Assembly (NCBI GenBank): GCA_963931865.1
Contig: OZ007510.1
Span: 6,487,399-6,551,398, forward strand
Origin: Axinella damicornis
Lineage: Eukaryota > Porifera > Demospongiae > Axinellida > Axinellidae
Length of the DNA: 64,000 nt
Reading direction: 5' to 3'
Part shown: piece by piece, positions 22,428 to 32,973 of the stretch
Position numbering within the stretch: the first letter of the stretch is position 1
Layout: each line of letters starts with the position of its first letter
Program-made: the position numbers and the translations under genes
Notes under the pieces: model-generated
Seen by the model: the letters and a program-made list of their open reading frames with translations, nothing else
What the model was told of the DNA's origin: nothing
Database searches by the model: none

Positions 22428-25299
22428 GTGCATGTGTGTGTGTGTGTGTGTGTGTATGTGTGGTTTATAGGTGAGTGTGTGTAAGTACTTGCATCTGTGA
22501 AAGGAACTGTTCTCTCTCCAACTGCACAGCTATCCAAGACCAGTGGCTGCAAGGTGTTTGCGACAGACGCCATCCTGGCCACTCTGATGACGTGTGCCCG
22601 CTCCAAGTACTCCTGGGACGTGGTCGTGCAAGTACGTACATGCAATGCTGAGTAGATTAGTGCAGTGTGCTGGCCTTGTTCCGAAGCTCCCCCCATCAAA
22701 TGGAGAAGGACTACTGCAATGCTACAACTGAACCGAGAGAGGGGCTAAGATCGTGAAACACGCAACCAATAATTGCGAAGATGAACTGAACTCTCAACAG
22801 TGCTGATTGTTGAGAGTGAACCATACGTACATGCCCAAATAGCATGTGTATGCCGTCCTCTCCTGTTAGTGGGAGGGGCTGGGAATGGCAGAAGTTAGTA
22901 TGCATGCGCAGTCATTGCTATCTGGGCTGTTTGTGAAATGCTTCATAGGTACAAATTAAGATCAGAGATGGTCTTTGCAGGTAGGGTATGTGTAATCCCT
23001 AGCATACATATCCCTCCCCTAGTGAAGCTCACCTTTGACCCCAGCCTACTCAGTCTCAAGGTTGATGTTGGTCTCTTCCTGTCTCTCTCCAGCGTGTTGG
23101 TGATCACTTGTTCTTCGACAAACGTGACGACTCACAGTTTGGTAAGCATGTGCTACAGTACAGTGGAACCTGTTTATAGTGATCGCAGAGTTTAAGGCAG
23201 CCACCTCTCATTATGGTCACTACTGCAATCCCCCTCCATTAGACTTCTTGACAGTGAGTGAGACAGCAAAGGAGCCTCCTCAGGAGGAGACTGGCATCAA
23301 CTGCCCCACCAGTCTCGCCATGGAGGCCACCTATATCAACCAGAACTTCTCCCAGCAGACACTGGTGGTGAGCACACCATGAACAGCCCATCTGCCTGTC
23401 CATTTGTCTGTCCATTTGTCTGTCCATTTGACTGTCCATTTTGACTGTCCATCTGTCAGTCCATCTGTCAGTTTGTCTGTCGATCTGTTGTCCATTTCTG
23501 CCCGTCTGTCTGTCAGTATACCTGTCTGCTCGTGTGCTTGTGAGGTTGCATTACTGCTGTATCCTTGTCCGTCCAGGAAGGGAAGACTTACCGTATGAAA
23601 GAACCAAATCCGTTTGCTGGTGATGAAGCAGGACAAGTGGCTTCTGTTGCATACAGGCAAGCACTTGCACCTCCCTCCCTCCCTCCCTCCCTCCCTCCCT
23701 CCCTCCCTCCCTCCCTCCCTCCCTCCCTCCTCCTTCCCCTCCCTTGTCTCCATCCCTCCCTCCCTCCCTTCCCCTATCTCCATTCGTCCCTCCCTTCCTT
23801 CTCCTTCCCCTCCCTTCCCCTGTCTCCATCCTCCCTCCTCACATCCTGCCTCCCTCCCTTCCCCTGTCTCCATCCTCCCTCCTCACATCCTGCCTCCCTC
23901 CCTTCCCCTGTCTCCATCCCTTCCTCCGTCCCTTCTCCTGCCTCCCTCCATTCTCCTTCCCCTCCCTCCCTGCCTCCCTCCCTCTAATTTACCTCTCCCT
24001 TCTCTCCCCTCCTCCACACAGTTACCGTAAATGGACTATGAAGGATGGGGTTGGTCTTGTCGTGAGGTGTGAGTACGATGCAGTGATGCCAACGGCAGCC
24101 CACGGCCTTTCCTTTATCAACATCAAGGCTCTCAATGAGTGGGATTCCAAGGTAGTTGAGGCCACAGACCACACGTGTATATAAGATTGGGTGGGAAATG
24201 GTATTTGCCATGCGCTAGTGTTTGTGTAGCATTGCGAACTGCATATTCATGAGTAACGAATGTAATATGTGGTAGTCCCGGATAGAAATCAGATATGCGA
24301 GCATCTTCGTCCGTGTGCATGTGTCTGCGTTTGTCTGTCTGTGTACAGGAGATTAAACGTCCAGACACACAAATTGATCTGTGCATACGATATCCTCCTC
24401 CCTCCTTCTGGCTTTTACTCTCCCCTCTCTTGCAGGCTGCTGGAGGGGTGGAGTGGCGTAAGAAACTGGACTCTCAGCGTGGGGCGGTTTTGGCAACAGA
24501 GCTCAAGAATAATACCTGCAAGATTGCTAAGTGGGCCATGTGTGCAATCTTGGCGGGATCCAGCTTCATCAAGTTTGGGTGAGCGGAGGGTGGGAGGGGG
24601 TTTGTGTGTGGAGTTTGTGGGTGGGGGAGTTTGGGAGGAAGAGGTGAGGTGGAAGATATGGCATCCATTTGTGAAACTGAAAGCTTCATGTGTTTGAGCT
24701 ACGTTGTGTGCGTTCATCCCTTTCAGGTATGTTTCCCGTGAGCACCCGCGAGATTCCTCCAAGCACCAGATCCTTGGTGTGCAGCAGGTCAAACCGGCTG
24801 AACTGGCACAGCAGATGACTCTCGACATTGGCAACAGCTGGGGAGTGCTCTACACCATCATTGACACCTGCCTGAGCCTACCGACGGGGAAATACCTCAT
24901 ACTGAAGGACCCAAACCAGGTATGTGGGGGGGAGGGTCAGGGGAGTGGGGAGCAGGGAGGAAAAGCCAGGGGGTGGGGGGATAGGGAATGAGACTATAAG
25001 CTGTAATATGCTCACATTATGCTCAGTTAATGCCAAGGCCTAGGTCAAAGGTCATCATTGCTCCAACAATTAGCATCTACAAATGCACACATATATCCCA
25101 TGCACACACTTACACACATACATGCACTCACACATGCATACACACACAATCAAATGCATAGGCTGTGGTACGGATGTACAAGGTACCAATGGATGCATTT
25201 GAAAGCTCCGAGAGCAGTGACGAAGAGTCAGAGGGGAGCTCTGGAGAAGAGGACGACGAAAAAGGTCAGAGACAAAGAGATTTTATGAAATCAGAGTAA
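7079..25299 (+). CDS. EIF3D: Eukaryotic translation initiation factor 3 subunit D
   Basis: Exons: 7079-7207, 7727-7772, 8316-8455, 8869-8954, 9077-9146, 9644-9762, 22141-22276, 22530-22631, 23093-23141, 23243-23367, 23577-23656, 24022-24151, 24436-24578, 24727-24919, 25162-25299. They join in phase to 561 aa (human protein 548). Family landmarks run end to end: [11 protein letters not shown] near the start, [87 protein letters not shown], then an acidic Ser/Glu tail. The protein is the eIF3 subunit with the cap-binding fold and belongs to the 43S initiation complex. Intron 11 (23657-24021) uses a GC-AG donor (AG|gcaagc). Intron 6 is 12.4 kb, while the other introns are about 70-540 bp. The last exon could splice again at its GTCAGA, so the final residues are less certain. 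Confidence 0.95.
9207..9640 (+). repeat. (CCCT)n polypyrimidine tract in EIF3D intron 5
   Basis: More than 400 bp of almost pure pyrimidine, mainly CCCT units, running up to the acceptor of exon 6 at 9644. It acts as, or replaces, the normal polypyrimidine tract. Confidence 0.9.
9840..10325 (+). repeat. Degenerate minisatellite with long C and G runs
   Basis: Variants of 'catcccaggttcctccctggatgtccc' repeat across the block, with a C-run of about 30 at 9937-9969 and a G-run of about 38 at 10077-10114. Intronic (EIF3D intron 6). Confidence 0.7.
10326..11230. other. EIF3D intron 6, no gene seen
   Basis: Contains a short (GGAAC)n-like run at about 10858-10890. No coding exon recognised. Confidence 0.35.
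11231..12830 (-). pseudogene. Internally deleted tyrosine-recombinase (DIRS/Ngaro-type) retrotransposon relic
   Basis: Read on the minus strand. About 12830-11900 holds a gag-like product in pieces: a region with [14 protein letters not shown] (12306-12494), then a CCCH-like motif [20 protein letters not shown] (12000-12060). Frames are broken by a stop at about 12503 and a frameshift at about 12318. At 11470-11360 a segment reads [20 protein letters not shown], like the start of the reverse transcriptase of such elements. It runs directly into a tyrosine-recombinase C-terminus with [19 protein letters not shown], ending in TAA at 11231. Almost all of the reverse transcriptase and the recombinase N-terminus are therefore missing. 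Dead element inside EIF3D intron 6, antisense to the host gene. Confidence 0.65.
12960..13475. repeat. 69-bp minisatellite, about 8 units
   Basis: Units begin 'agagggtacagcagagatggg' at about 12964, 13033, 13103, 13173, 13242, 13311 and onward. A 69-bp period is 23 codons, so frames stay open on both strands. No splice or start context makes it a gene. Intronic. Confidence 0.85.
13480..13945. repeat. About 176-bp tandem repeat, nearly three units
   Basis: Units begin 'gacaacaggatgttc' at about 13479, 13655 and 13830. The third is truncated after 'gagagagagggaaccc'. Confidence 0.85.
13946..15154. other. EIF3D intron 6 filler and possible cryptic promoter
   Basis: 14600-14780 is a low-complexity run of 'gaaccaactcacgaacc' variants. 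14860-15000 is GC-rich with 'gagcatgcccatt' and precedes the coiled-coil open frame at 15155, so it could be a promoter. No other gene seen. Confidence 0.3.
15155..15453 (+). CDS. Possible first coding exon of a coiled-coil protein (orphan)
   Basis: ATG at 15155 opens a frame of 99 codons plus two bases, ending at a good donor (ACCAG|GTACCA). It reads as two amphipathic heptad segments (about residues 8-40 and 66-90, including [20 protein letters not shown]) joined by a flexible linker. Codon content looks genuine. It resembles, only generally, the N-terminal leucine zipper of cGMP-dependent kinases. No following exon was found before EIF3D exon 7, so it may be a duplicated exon fragment or a nested gene with unrecognised exons. 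Confidence 0.35.
16150..16385. repeat. Tandem duplication of about 104 bp
   Basis: The block 'ggtcagaggcagggaagcat' to 'ctggttgtgtaggaggc' occurs twice in direct orientation (about 16190 and 16288). Intronic. The flank 15454-16149 shows no exon. Confidence 0.75.
16930..18140 (-). pseudogene. Decayed DDE transposase gene
   Basis: Minus strand. 18130-17674 gives helix-turn-helix-like text ([20 protein letters not shown], then [20 protein letters not shown]) across stops and a frame change. 17230-17040 gives the catalytic-region text [11 protein letters not shown], then [15 protein letters not shown], then [18 protein letters not shown] in three successive frames. This matches, from memory, an abundant DDE-endonuclease transposon family of sponges and other invertebrates. 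At least three frameshifts and several stops make it dead. The outer limits are not resolved; 16430-16900 may contain more of its C-terminal part. Confidence 0.55.
18141..20500. other. EIF3D intron 6, unresolved
   Basis: A run of about 40 G lies at 18354-18394. Minus-strand text around 19075-19340 ([19 protein letters not shown], with a possible upstream piece [12 protein letters not shown]) looks protein-like and could be relic exons, but no family was recognised and flanking splice phases could not be fixed. Nothing else supported. Confidence 0.25.
20505..21440 (-). repeat. 157-bp tandem array encoding a coiled-coil unit
   Basis: Six units, the first degenerate, with near-identical starts 157 bp apart (open frames begin at 20969, 21126 and 21283 on the minus strand). 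Each unit encodes on the minus strand about 50 residues with heptad character ([20 protein letters not shown], then [20 protein letters not shown]). 157 is not a multiple of 3, so the frame is lost at each junction and the array cannot be read through as it stands. It may come from amplification of one exon plus a few bases. Confidence 0.7.
21481..21939. mobile_element. Non-autonomous TIR element, copy 2
   Basis: Same 12-bp inverted ends and homologous interior as 1510-1963. Lies just upstream of the EIF3D exon 7 acceptor region. No coding capacity. Confidence 0.6.
22277..22460 (+). repeat. (TG)n beginning at the EIF3D exon 7 donor
   Basis: The donor itself is GTGTGTGTGC, and TG-rich sequence continues to about 22460 through intron 7. 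Confidence 0.85.
23155..23225. mobile_element. Fragment of a TACAGTGGAACC element in EIF3D intron 9
   Basis: 'tacagtggaacctgtttatagtgat...ccacctctcattatggtcac' matches the ends and inner parts of the element at 35981-36221. It makes up most of the 101-bp intron 9. Confidence 0.5.
23672..24018 (+). repeat. (CCCT)n and C/T-rich tract in EIF3D intron 11
   Basis: Nearly pure pyrimidine from the start of the intron to the acceptor of exon 12 at 24022. This is the intron with the GC donor. Confidence 0.9.
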
Positions 25300-26203
25300 T
25301 CAACCATAAATTGCCTCCCCCTCCCCCAACTTGCATACATATTATGACTGTGTGACCACTTTCCAGTGAGCAACCATTAACCATTGTGTGAGGGGGGGGG
25401 GATATGGAAATTAGATGGGATTGTATGAGGGGGGAGGTGGGATATGGGAATGAGATTATATCGTATGGCAGGGAGAGGTCACTCCAATAAGCACCACAGT
25501 CACAGCTGACCCCATACTACTAAGGAAGGGGTGGAGTGTGACTGCAATCTATTGGCGTCACCTTCCCCTGTGTGGTGGGGGATATGATGGGAGAGAGGTA
25601 GGATTTTTGAATGAGATGGTAATGGGTGACCACTTTCAGAGAGAGTATACATTGTATATGTTGTGTGAAAGGGGGGGAGGTGGGATATGGGAACTGGATG
25701 GTATTGTGTCAATGGGGGATATGGGAAAGAGATGGTATTGTTGTGAGGGGGACATTGTGTGGAGGAAATGGGATATGGAATGGAACTGTTTTGTTTTTAA
25801 CTTTGTCTACTCATATTTTACAGGCACGTAAACAGCCAGTGACAGTGAACAAAATGACAGAATTGTAGCAGTAATAATTAATGAATTTCATTCTGCAATA
25901 CACTTTGGTGACATGACTTGAAATACTAACTTCTTAGGGTATGGTAGCGACTGTGACCCTGCTATGCAACGATTAACTGATAAATTAGACTTCTCTGGAG
26001 GTCACTTCGGTACCATATTTCCAGTTTTCTCTTTTTTTTCAGCCCCCAATTGACCTGTGCCAGCCATCCCGCATGTTTGTGGCTCTTAATGAGATTCATA
26101 GTTGGTGAGAATGGGCCCTCAAAACGGCCTAGACTTGCACTGTGAGCCAGTTTGGCATGGTTTGCCGATTTTTAATGAGATTCATTGATCCTCCATGCAC
26201 ATA
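25300..26203. other. Intergenic, downstream of EIF3D
   Basis: G-rich repeated phrases such as 'ggtgggatatgggaa' (25380-25790) form a degenerate repeat. No gene or clear polyadenylation signal recognised. Confidence 0.4.
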
Positions 26204-26813
26204 TTAACCCTTTAACCACCGAATTCTTCCCACCAAGACAACACATTTTCATGCATTCAGCGCACACCACTTTCGTAGGTACTCCTCTCCCACAGCATTC
26301 GCTCCTCAGCGGCCAAACTTGGTGGGGCCCGCACACATGGAGAGACCTCTCTGGCAATACCGTTAATGATATTCATGACCCCCCACAAGCCCAGCAATCG
26401 GAGGTCAAAGGTGGATGTCAGCCGGATTTTCGCCCAGCATTTCCCTAAACTTGGGCCAGATCTGACTGATGGCACACCTTACACCACCAATTTGCAGGTT
26501 TTCTTGAGGCCCTGGGTGGGGTCTATGAATATCATTAGAATCAAAAATTCTCGGGTCAATGAATCTCATTAAAATCAAAAGACGCCCACGACAGCCCGAA
26601 GGGGGGGCTGCTGCCCCCCCTTCGAAACCCCCCCGCTTGTACGTTTAGTGGGGGAGGCGCGCCGAAATCTGACCAAATTTTTGAGTTCGTGCCTTAAAGT
26701 CGTCCCTAGGCCCTCTGAAGACTTTTTGGTTTCTTTTTGGACTGGTGAGAAGCCCTACAAGTGCATAGGGTCTAAATGACGCATTTATGCGTCAATAGGG
26801 CTTAAAGGGTTAA
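26204..26813. mobile_element. piggyBac-like MITE
   Basis: TTAA at 26204-26207 and 26810-26813 flank inverted ends CCCTTTAA and TTAAAGGG (602-bp element). TTAA duplication with CCC...GGG ends is the piggyBac signature. An internal palindrome 'cgaagggggggctgctgccc' lies near 26600. No transposase. Confidence 0.6.
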
Positions 26814-27482
26814 CCACACTCCCACCCAATAGCCACGACTTGCAGCTTACCACCACCTGTCCAGGACTGGGAAATGGCCCACCTGGCTCCAAACAGGACT
26901 ATTCAAGGCCATTTTGTTTGCACCCATCGGCTACACACACCCACCTGTCCCACCCATTATGCTCATGCACAACCTATTTCCCAAGGACGTTGCCGGATCG
27001 AGCTAGGTGACATCACAACATCAAAATCTCGTGCTGTCTAGAGACAGCTCATAAGAGTGTTAATGCATATTTCCTAGGCCCACGCGCAGAACACAGAAGC
27101 TTTTCTGCATTCCGTGCATGCATGGGCCTGCATGGGTACGGGCTATATTGGCACTGGGGTTGTGCACTTCTCACTATAGTGAACAACAATAATATAATTA
27201 TAAGTCATGTATTGAGAGATTCATGCAGTATTGAGATTCTATCGCATTCTTTTTGGACCACTATCAGCTTCAGTCATGAAATTATACTTTATGAAAACGA
27301 ATACTCTGGTGCCACTGATACTATTATCATAATGCTGTCCCTTGAGCTTACCAACTCTTATGCGACTGATGATGTAATAATAATTGTGTAGCATAAATGA
27401 AATATACCTGCAGGGAAGTACTATACTGTGGACTATATATTATGCACGCAAATGTATAACAAAGGAGCTAATGTGTCATGCA
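26814..27482. other. Intergenic between convergent EIF3D and GTPBP1-like genes
   Basis: No gene recognised. It presumably holds the 3' UTR of the minus-strand GTPase gene. Confidence 0.35.
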
Positions 27483-30400
27483 CTAAGTGCTTGATGGTGA
27501 GAGGGTTTCTGCTGTTGTTGTGTCTGTAGTCACTGCAGCGTCCGGTCCAGTCAAAGGAGTCCCGCCTCTATTCCTCCCCTTCCCCCGCCTACCCTTGTTC
27601 CTTCCATGCCCGCTGCCAGTAGGTGGCCCTACACCTGCAGCACCCTGGATGGAACACAAGAATTGCTTAGTAGCCATGCATGACCACATAATCCACAAAT
27701 TGTATGCTATAAAAGTGCTCTGTTTGAACAACTGGACTTCAGTGCTACAGGAAGCAGCAGTAAGTAACTCCACAACGATGGCTTGCATATGGGATGGAAT
27801 ACCTAACTCCAGGAAATTACAAAAGAATTCGCTAAACTATTAATAGCCATTTGTGGTGACACTAGTGAATATAATACAAATGCAGTCATTTCCTGTTGAT
27901 TTGAGCCCAGTCAGAGTTTCCATTCTCAACATTCTCAAGATTGGTTGGTAGTGTAATCTCTCGCAAAAGCTAAATACATGAGGGGAAAGGCTTTTTAATT
28001 ATGCACAGTGTGTGCTTTTCAAGTTGGAGGTCAAGGTTGACCTGCTAATGAGGGTGCAGTGAAAATGGCCACTTGCATGATCATAATTATACAAGCAATC
28101 ATGTTGTCATGGTAAACCCAGACCGTAGAAACATCATTGCATTAGTACTACCGCCCACCTGGTGGGTGTGGTGAGCGTTGTGGTGGATGGTCAGCTTCTG
28201 CTTGCCCAGCTGTCCAGGGGCCCCTGGTATGTATGGGATGACCTTCGTCACGTTGCCCACAGCCTTTGTCCTCCCCTCCCTGAAGACCATCCTGGTGCCT
28301 GGCTTGAGGTACTCTGGGGTCTTGATGAACCTGAAGTGGCAGGTGGCTTTGTCCCCCGTCCGCAGGTGGTCCCTGTTCATGGCCAGGATTGATGCTGTCT
28401 GCCTTGTGCTGCCACAGTGCACTGGGGAGGTGAGGGGGGGTGAGGATCATTTCAGGCCATAAACGCACCAGCATATGGCAAACTGAAGCACTGCTCACAA
28501 TAAGCTATGATAGATGCCCAGACATTATGCTAAAATAAAATACTTGACTAACGTACAAAAACTATGACAAAATTGATCACAAATTAATTTTATTGTCGAG
28601 GCTGTCACCGTGAGCCCTGCACTATTGCTATATCCAGTCCGGGCAGGGACAGAGTTCAACACAGCTCACAGCATGGGGACGTTCATGCAACCTAGTTTCA
28701 TCTGATACTTTTATGTATAGCACAGTGTATCTCAGCATGGCCAAAGCTTTCGCTGAACAAGGTGAGAAGTGACGTGACAAGTATACAACCACTGTCATGG
28801 GTCGACCTCGATACTGTGTGACAATATTCAAAGACAATGTGATCAATGAATATTGTATATGACATTGATACTTAGCCTCTGCATGCATGTACATGTACGT
28901 CATATCCTAGTCTCGGAACCAGACTCCCAACCCAAAGGGGTATGGGAGTCTGGTACGAGACTAGTCATATCCTACCCATGGCCTGGTACTTGGTGCTGAT
29001 GGTGGTCGGGTGGTGGAGGACCAGAATGTCCCCCTCAAACTCCCAGCAAGCCACAGGGTTCAGGCTGGGATGTACTAGCACCATACCCTTGCGGATCTGG
29101 CTGCGACGAATCTGCATGGAAGATGTTCTCTACGCACTCATATTGGTTCCCATGCTGCTAAATCAAAGACAGGTTCGCATGCAGCTAAATTATTTTACCT
29201 TCTTGAGTGCGAAGGAGGCAGTCTGCCCACCACGCACCTCCGTCACAGGCAGTCTCTTCCGATGGACGCCCCGGATAGAGACAGGGATGAACTCTCCAAT
29301 GGAGGTGGGGCCCATCAGGAGGACATCGTTCATATGGACCACCCCCTGCATGCACGTTCCAGACACCACTGTACCTACACCCTGTAGATTGGTGACCAAA
29401 ATAAACTAGAAGTGTTCTTGGAACAACAGAGAAGGGAGGACACGGCCACATGATAAATCGGAAATGTGTGAACTTTTTAAGTAGGTACATGTGTAAGCTG
29501 ACAAGCTGTGCAGTTGGGCTGTGAAGTCAATTTAGTTCAGGGATTGTATTAAATGACACTCAATATTTTTTCCTCGACAATCATGGTCCACCATGTGAAG
29601 AGAGCATTCCTTGCTGCTACGCAGCCCTTGTAGGGGCTCCCCCCCTTTTTTACACTAAGAGTATGTACAGATTGAGCATTGTTGACTGTCATGGCTGAAG
29701 TATACATTTATATGTGTTCAAGAATGCTAGGAATGATAATTAAGCACGTAGTATTGCCACACCGTGATGTTGTGTCCTTCCTCTTATAGGAACGCATACC
29801 CCGCGTGATAAAGTACTAGAGTAAAATGATCATCCATTTCCACTGTTGCATACCGGTACAGAGTAGGTCTCATCAATCTGGAACTCAGCCGGCTTGTCTT
29901 CGTTGCAGCACATTCTGGCAGACAGCAAGTTCAGGAAGGTTTTCAGGAAGCCAAGGTTCTCTCCTGTGACGTTGGACACCTGGAAGATGGGACATATCCT
30001 GGGGAAAGGATGGGGGGAGAGGGAAGGAGAGGTGTCATCAAGTATATACAGATATTCTCCACAGTTTTCATGAGGGAGTGCCTGCCTACATAAAAAAGCC
30101 CCCCCCCACCAAGGCTCAGTCACTCGGAAGAGCGAGCTGCTACATGAGTCGATTTCTGGTACCTGAATTAGGCAGTACCAATCAGATTGCAGAACAAATA
30201 ATTATATGAGTTTTCGTACAGGTCCAGCAAGAAGATCACCTAACCGGTATTTAAATATGAATCTCAGTGAGTTCCTAGCAAACTGTACCAACTTAACATA
30301 CCTCTCTGAGGTAAAGTTAGTAGCAGAGGTGACAACATCATCCTGATTCTGCACCAGGACAGGGATCTTTCTACACCCAGGGGACTTGAGTATGCGAGCC

Positions 30401-31424
30401 AGCAGCTTCATTGTTTCCTGCAGGACGTTCGGGGGACACATGTCAATCTTGGTGACCACCACGAAGACAGGAACACTCAGAGCCAGCGCCAGACCCAAGT
30501 GTTCTGGAGGGGAAGTGGGAGGGAACATCACGGGTCACCAGTTGAAGGAACAACTTGTACACCAATCATAATACAAGTGATAAACAAGGTTTCGTCGGCG
30601 GAGGCAGCATTCCCCCCCCCCCCCCCCCCCCCCCGCTACAATCACACAATCATCAGGCAAGTTCTTAATGACAGCACACTACCCACCAATAGATGCAAGT
30701 ATGCCCGCCCACCTTTTGTCATTCCGATGATGCCTGCATTGGCTCCCACCATGAGCATGCAGAAGTCGGGGGCATGACCGGTCATGCCAAATATGGTAGT
30801 CTTGAGGTACTTCTCGTGTCCTGCGAGGTCAATGAAGGTGATGACCTTGGAGGAGGCTTGGCATATGTGTACCCAGTCCAGGCCCCCTGTGGAGATGGTG
30901 GGAATGAGGAGGGAGGAGCCCATTAGTTTGTGGGGTGTATCCCTTGTTAGAGGATCATCGTGACAACACAATGGTTACACATGATGTCATAACATACTCA
31001 CCATGTCCGTCAGTCTTGTTCACGACCCTCCCTTGGCTATCAAACCCCAGGATGTCATTGCCAACACTGGAGGTTCTCCCAGACTCCATCTCGTGCTTGT
31101 GACGGAACAGCTTTTGTCGTGCCATCCCTCGGCCATTGTCCAGCTCCCCGTGGGTGAGCACTCCCAGCAGTGTGCTCTTTCCTGCATCAACATTCCCAAC
31201 CACTGCAACCCTGAGGTGTGGTCATGGCCGGGAACAGAAACAGACTCTCACTTAAAGCACATGTATACACTAGGACAGATGGCAATATGGGAGTTGTTCT
31301 GGCTCACCAGTAATGGCAAACATCTTTTTTATTCCTGCATTTATTCATACATCTCCCTGCTCACTTCATCTCCTCCCTACCCCACCCTAGCTACTCAATT
31401 CTTAACCCTCCCCCTTCCCCACTC

Positions 31425-31459
<35 letters not shown>

Positions 31460-32352
31460 ACACCCTTCCCCTTACCCCCCACCCTCCCCTATCCCTCCCC
31501 ACCCACCCCAGCCTCCCCACTCATCCCACTCTTCCCCCTACCCACTCACCGTACCCTCCCTCTACCCCTTCCTTCCCACTCACCCCACCCTACCTACCAA
31601 CTCCAACCACTCCCTACATGTGTAGCTATATGTATCTACTTCTCCTCCACCCTACCCCTCCCCCTCACTTCATTCCTATCCCCATCACTTGCTGCTCACC
31701 TCACTTCCAGGAAGTCGTCCTCCTCCACCCTCCTCCTCACCAGGCACTCGGCCATGTGCCTGCCTTCCACTGGTTTTTCCCTCAGCACCATCATATCTGC
31801 CTCGCAGATGGCTGCCAGGCTCTGCACTGTAGCCAGGGAGGCATGCAGCTCCTCACGAGTCAGACCGTTGGAGGAACAACCACCTGGAGGAGGAGCAAGA
31901 GGAGGAGGATGTGGGGACTCAAGAGCGCATGACGACATCATTGTTTCCACAATGATGTCATCATGCGCTCTTGGAGGACTGCAATTGGCAGTAGACCACT
32001 TCCCGCTGATGTTATCCCCGCTCCTAATTACAGGCAACATAATCTAGGCAGAATATGCAGATCACTAACACACATGGATCTTGTGAATGAAACAGGCTAT
32101 TGCGGACCCACAGAGAATGAGGAAGCCCCTTGTAGTTCACTTACATACATTGGGTATCTTAGGGAGCTATAGAGTCCCTACCTCCCACTCCAATCTCGTA
32201 GATGGTCTCCCCCTGCCCTTCCTCTATCCTAGCCTTCATCTGCCTCTGAAGAATGTCAAACTCCTCTGCACTCGGACTCACAAACTCCAGCTGTTGTGCA
32301 AGTAGGGAGGGAAAACATGGGGAGGGTGAGAGTGAAGGGTATGTGTGTGTGT

Positions 32353-32383
<31 letters not shown>

Positions 32384-32973
32384 GGGGGGGGGGTCATGGT
32401 CAAGGAGTCCAAGCATGAGGTACACTGCGCTAGGTTCAGTGTATCACAAATGGACTGCAGATCGCCAAACTGGGCAGGCCTCATAGAAAACTATAATGCA
32501 GTCACTATTATGTCTGTACACTTGACTACACATCAGATATGTCAAAAAGCTGCTATCAGTTCAAAGGAATGTGTGTACGTAATGACTGGACACTCTGAGA
32601 TATGCCCTTGACACACATCAGCTATTTGACCAGAGCTGGATCCTTCAGAGGGAACGTCACACTTGGTGTCCATAGTGTTACGATGGGAGCTGGGCTGTCC
32701 ATTACACAAACTTCCCCTCATCTCCAACACTGCATAAATTATACTTACCTTAGGGTCTTTTGCAGGACCATCTACTTGAGTGATGACCGTTGGAGACCCT
32801 TCCAGGCCGAAAATCCCCACCCCTTTCCCTTGGGGGGACGTCTTCACCTCTCCAGAATCCATCTTCAAGGGGCTCTTCTCCGGTGATCGGTGACCTTCCA
32901 TCCTTGGGGACTCGTTCACAATAGTTGTTGAGTTCAATGTGACGGGCACCTCAACTGCAGTGGTTCCAGCCAT
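27483..32973 (-). CDS. GTPBP1: GTP-binding protein 1/2 (GTPBP1 family) translational GTPase
   Basis: Exons in coding order: 32973-32749, 32290-32182, 31883-31700, 31210-31002, 30886-30713, 30503-30302, 29998-29854, 29381-29199, 29111-28976, 28421-28159, 27644-27483. All join in phase to 663 aa (human GTPBP1 669). G1 is GNVDAGKS at about 178-185, G3 is DLAGH at about 262-266, and G4 is TKID at about 318-321. Family strings include [46 protein letters not shown] and [17 protein letters not shown]. The C-terminal exon is a Gly/Arg-rich tail ([15 protein letters not shown]) like vertebrate GTPBP1. The family is an elongation-factor-type GTPase linked to mRNA turnover and ribosome rescue. An alternative ending reads through the exon 10 donor to a stop at 28099. 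The paralogue (1 or 2) cannot be told by eye. Confidence 0.9.
28908..28963. mobile_element. TAGTCTCG mini-element (56 bp) next to the exon 9 donor
   Basis: Ends TAGTCTCGGAACCAGACTCC and the near-complement GGAGTCTGGTACGAGACTA. Exact 9-bp duplication GTCATATCC at 28899-28907 and 28964-28972. Lies in intron 9 of the GTPase gene. Confidence 0.8.
30613..30634. repeat. C homopolymer
   Basis: About 22 C in an intron of the GTPase gene (G on the sense strand). A further run of about 32 C lies at 31428-31459 within a C-rich stretch 31370-31690, and (GT)n followed by about 25 G lies at 32342-32392. Confidence 0.9.

Noticed and set aside
28099..28158. GTPBP1-like gene ending by read-through to the stop at 28099
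   Set aside because: The donor CAG|GTGGGC at 28159 joins in phase to a Gly/Arg-rich terminal exon (27644-27483) that matches the family tail. Kept as an alternative.
31003..31932. 309-codon plus-strand frame
   Set aside because: Antisense to GTPBP1-like exons 3-4 and a C-rich intron; Pro/Ser low complexity.
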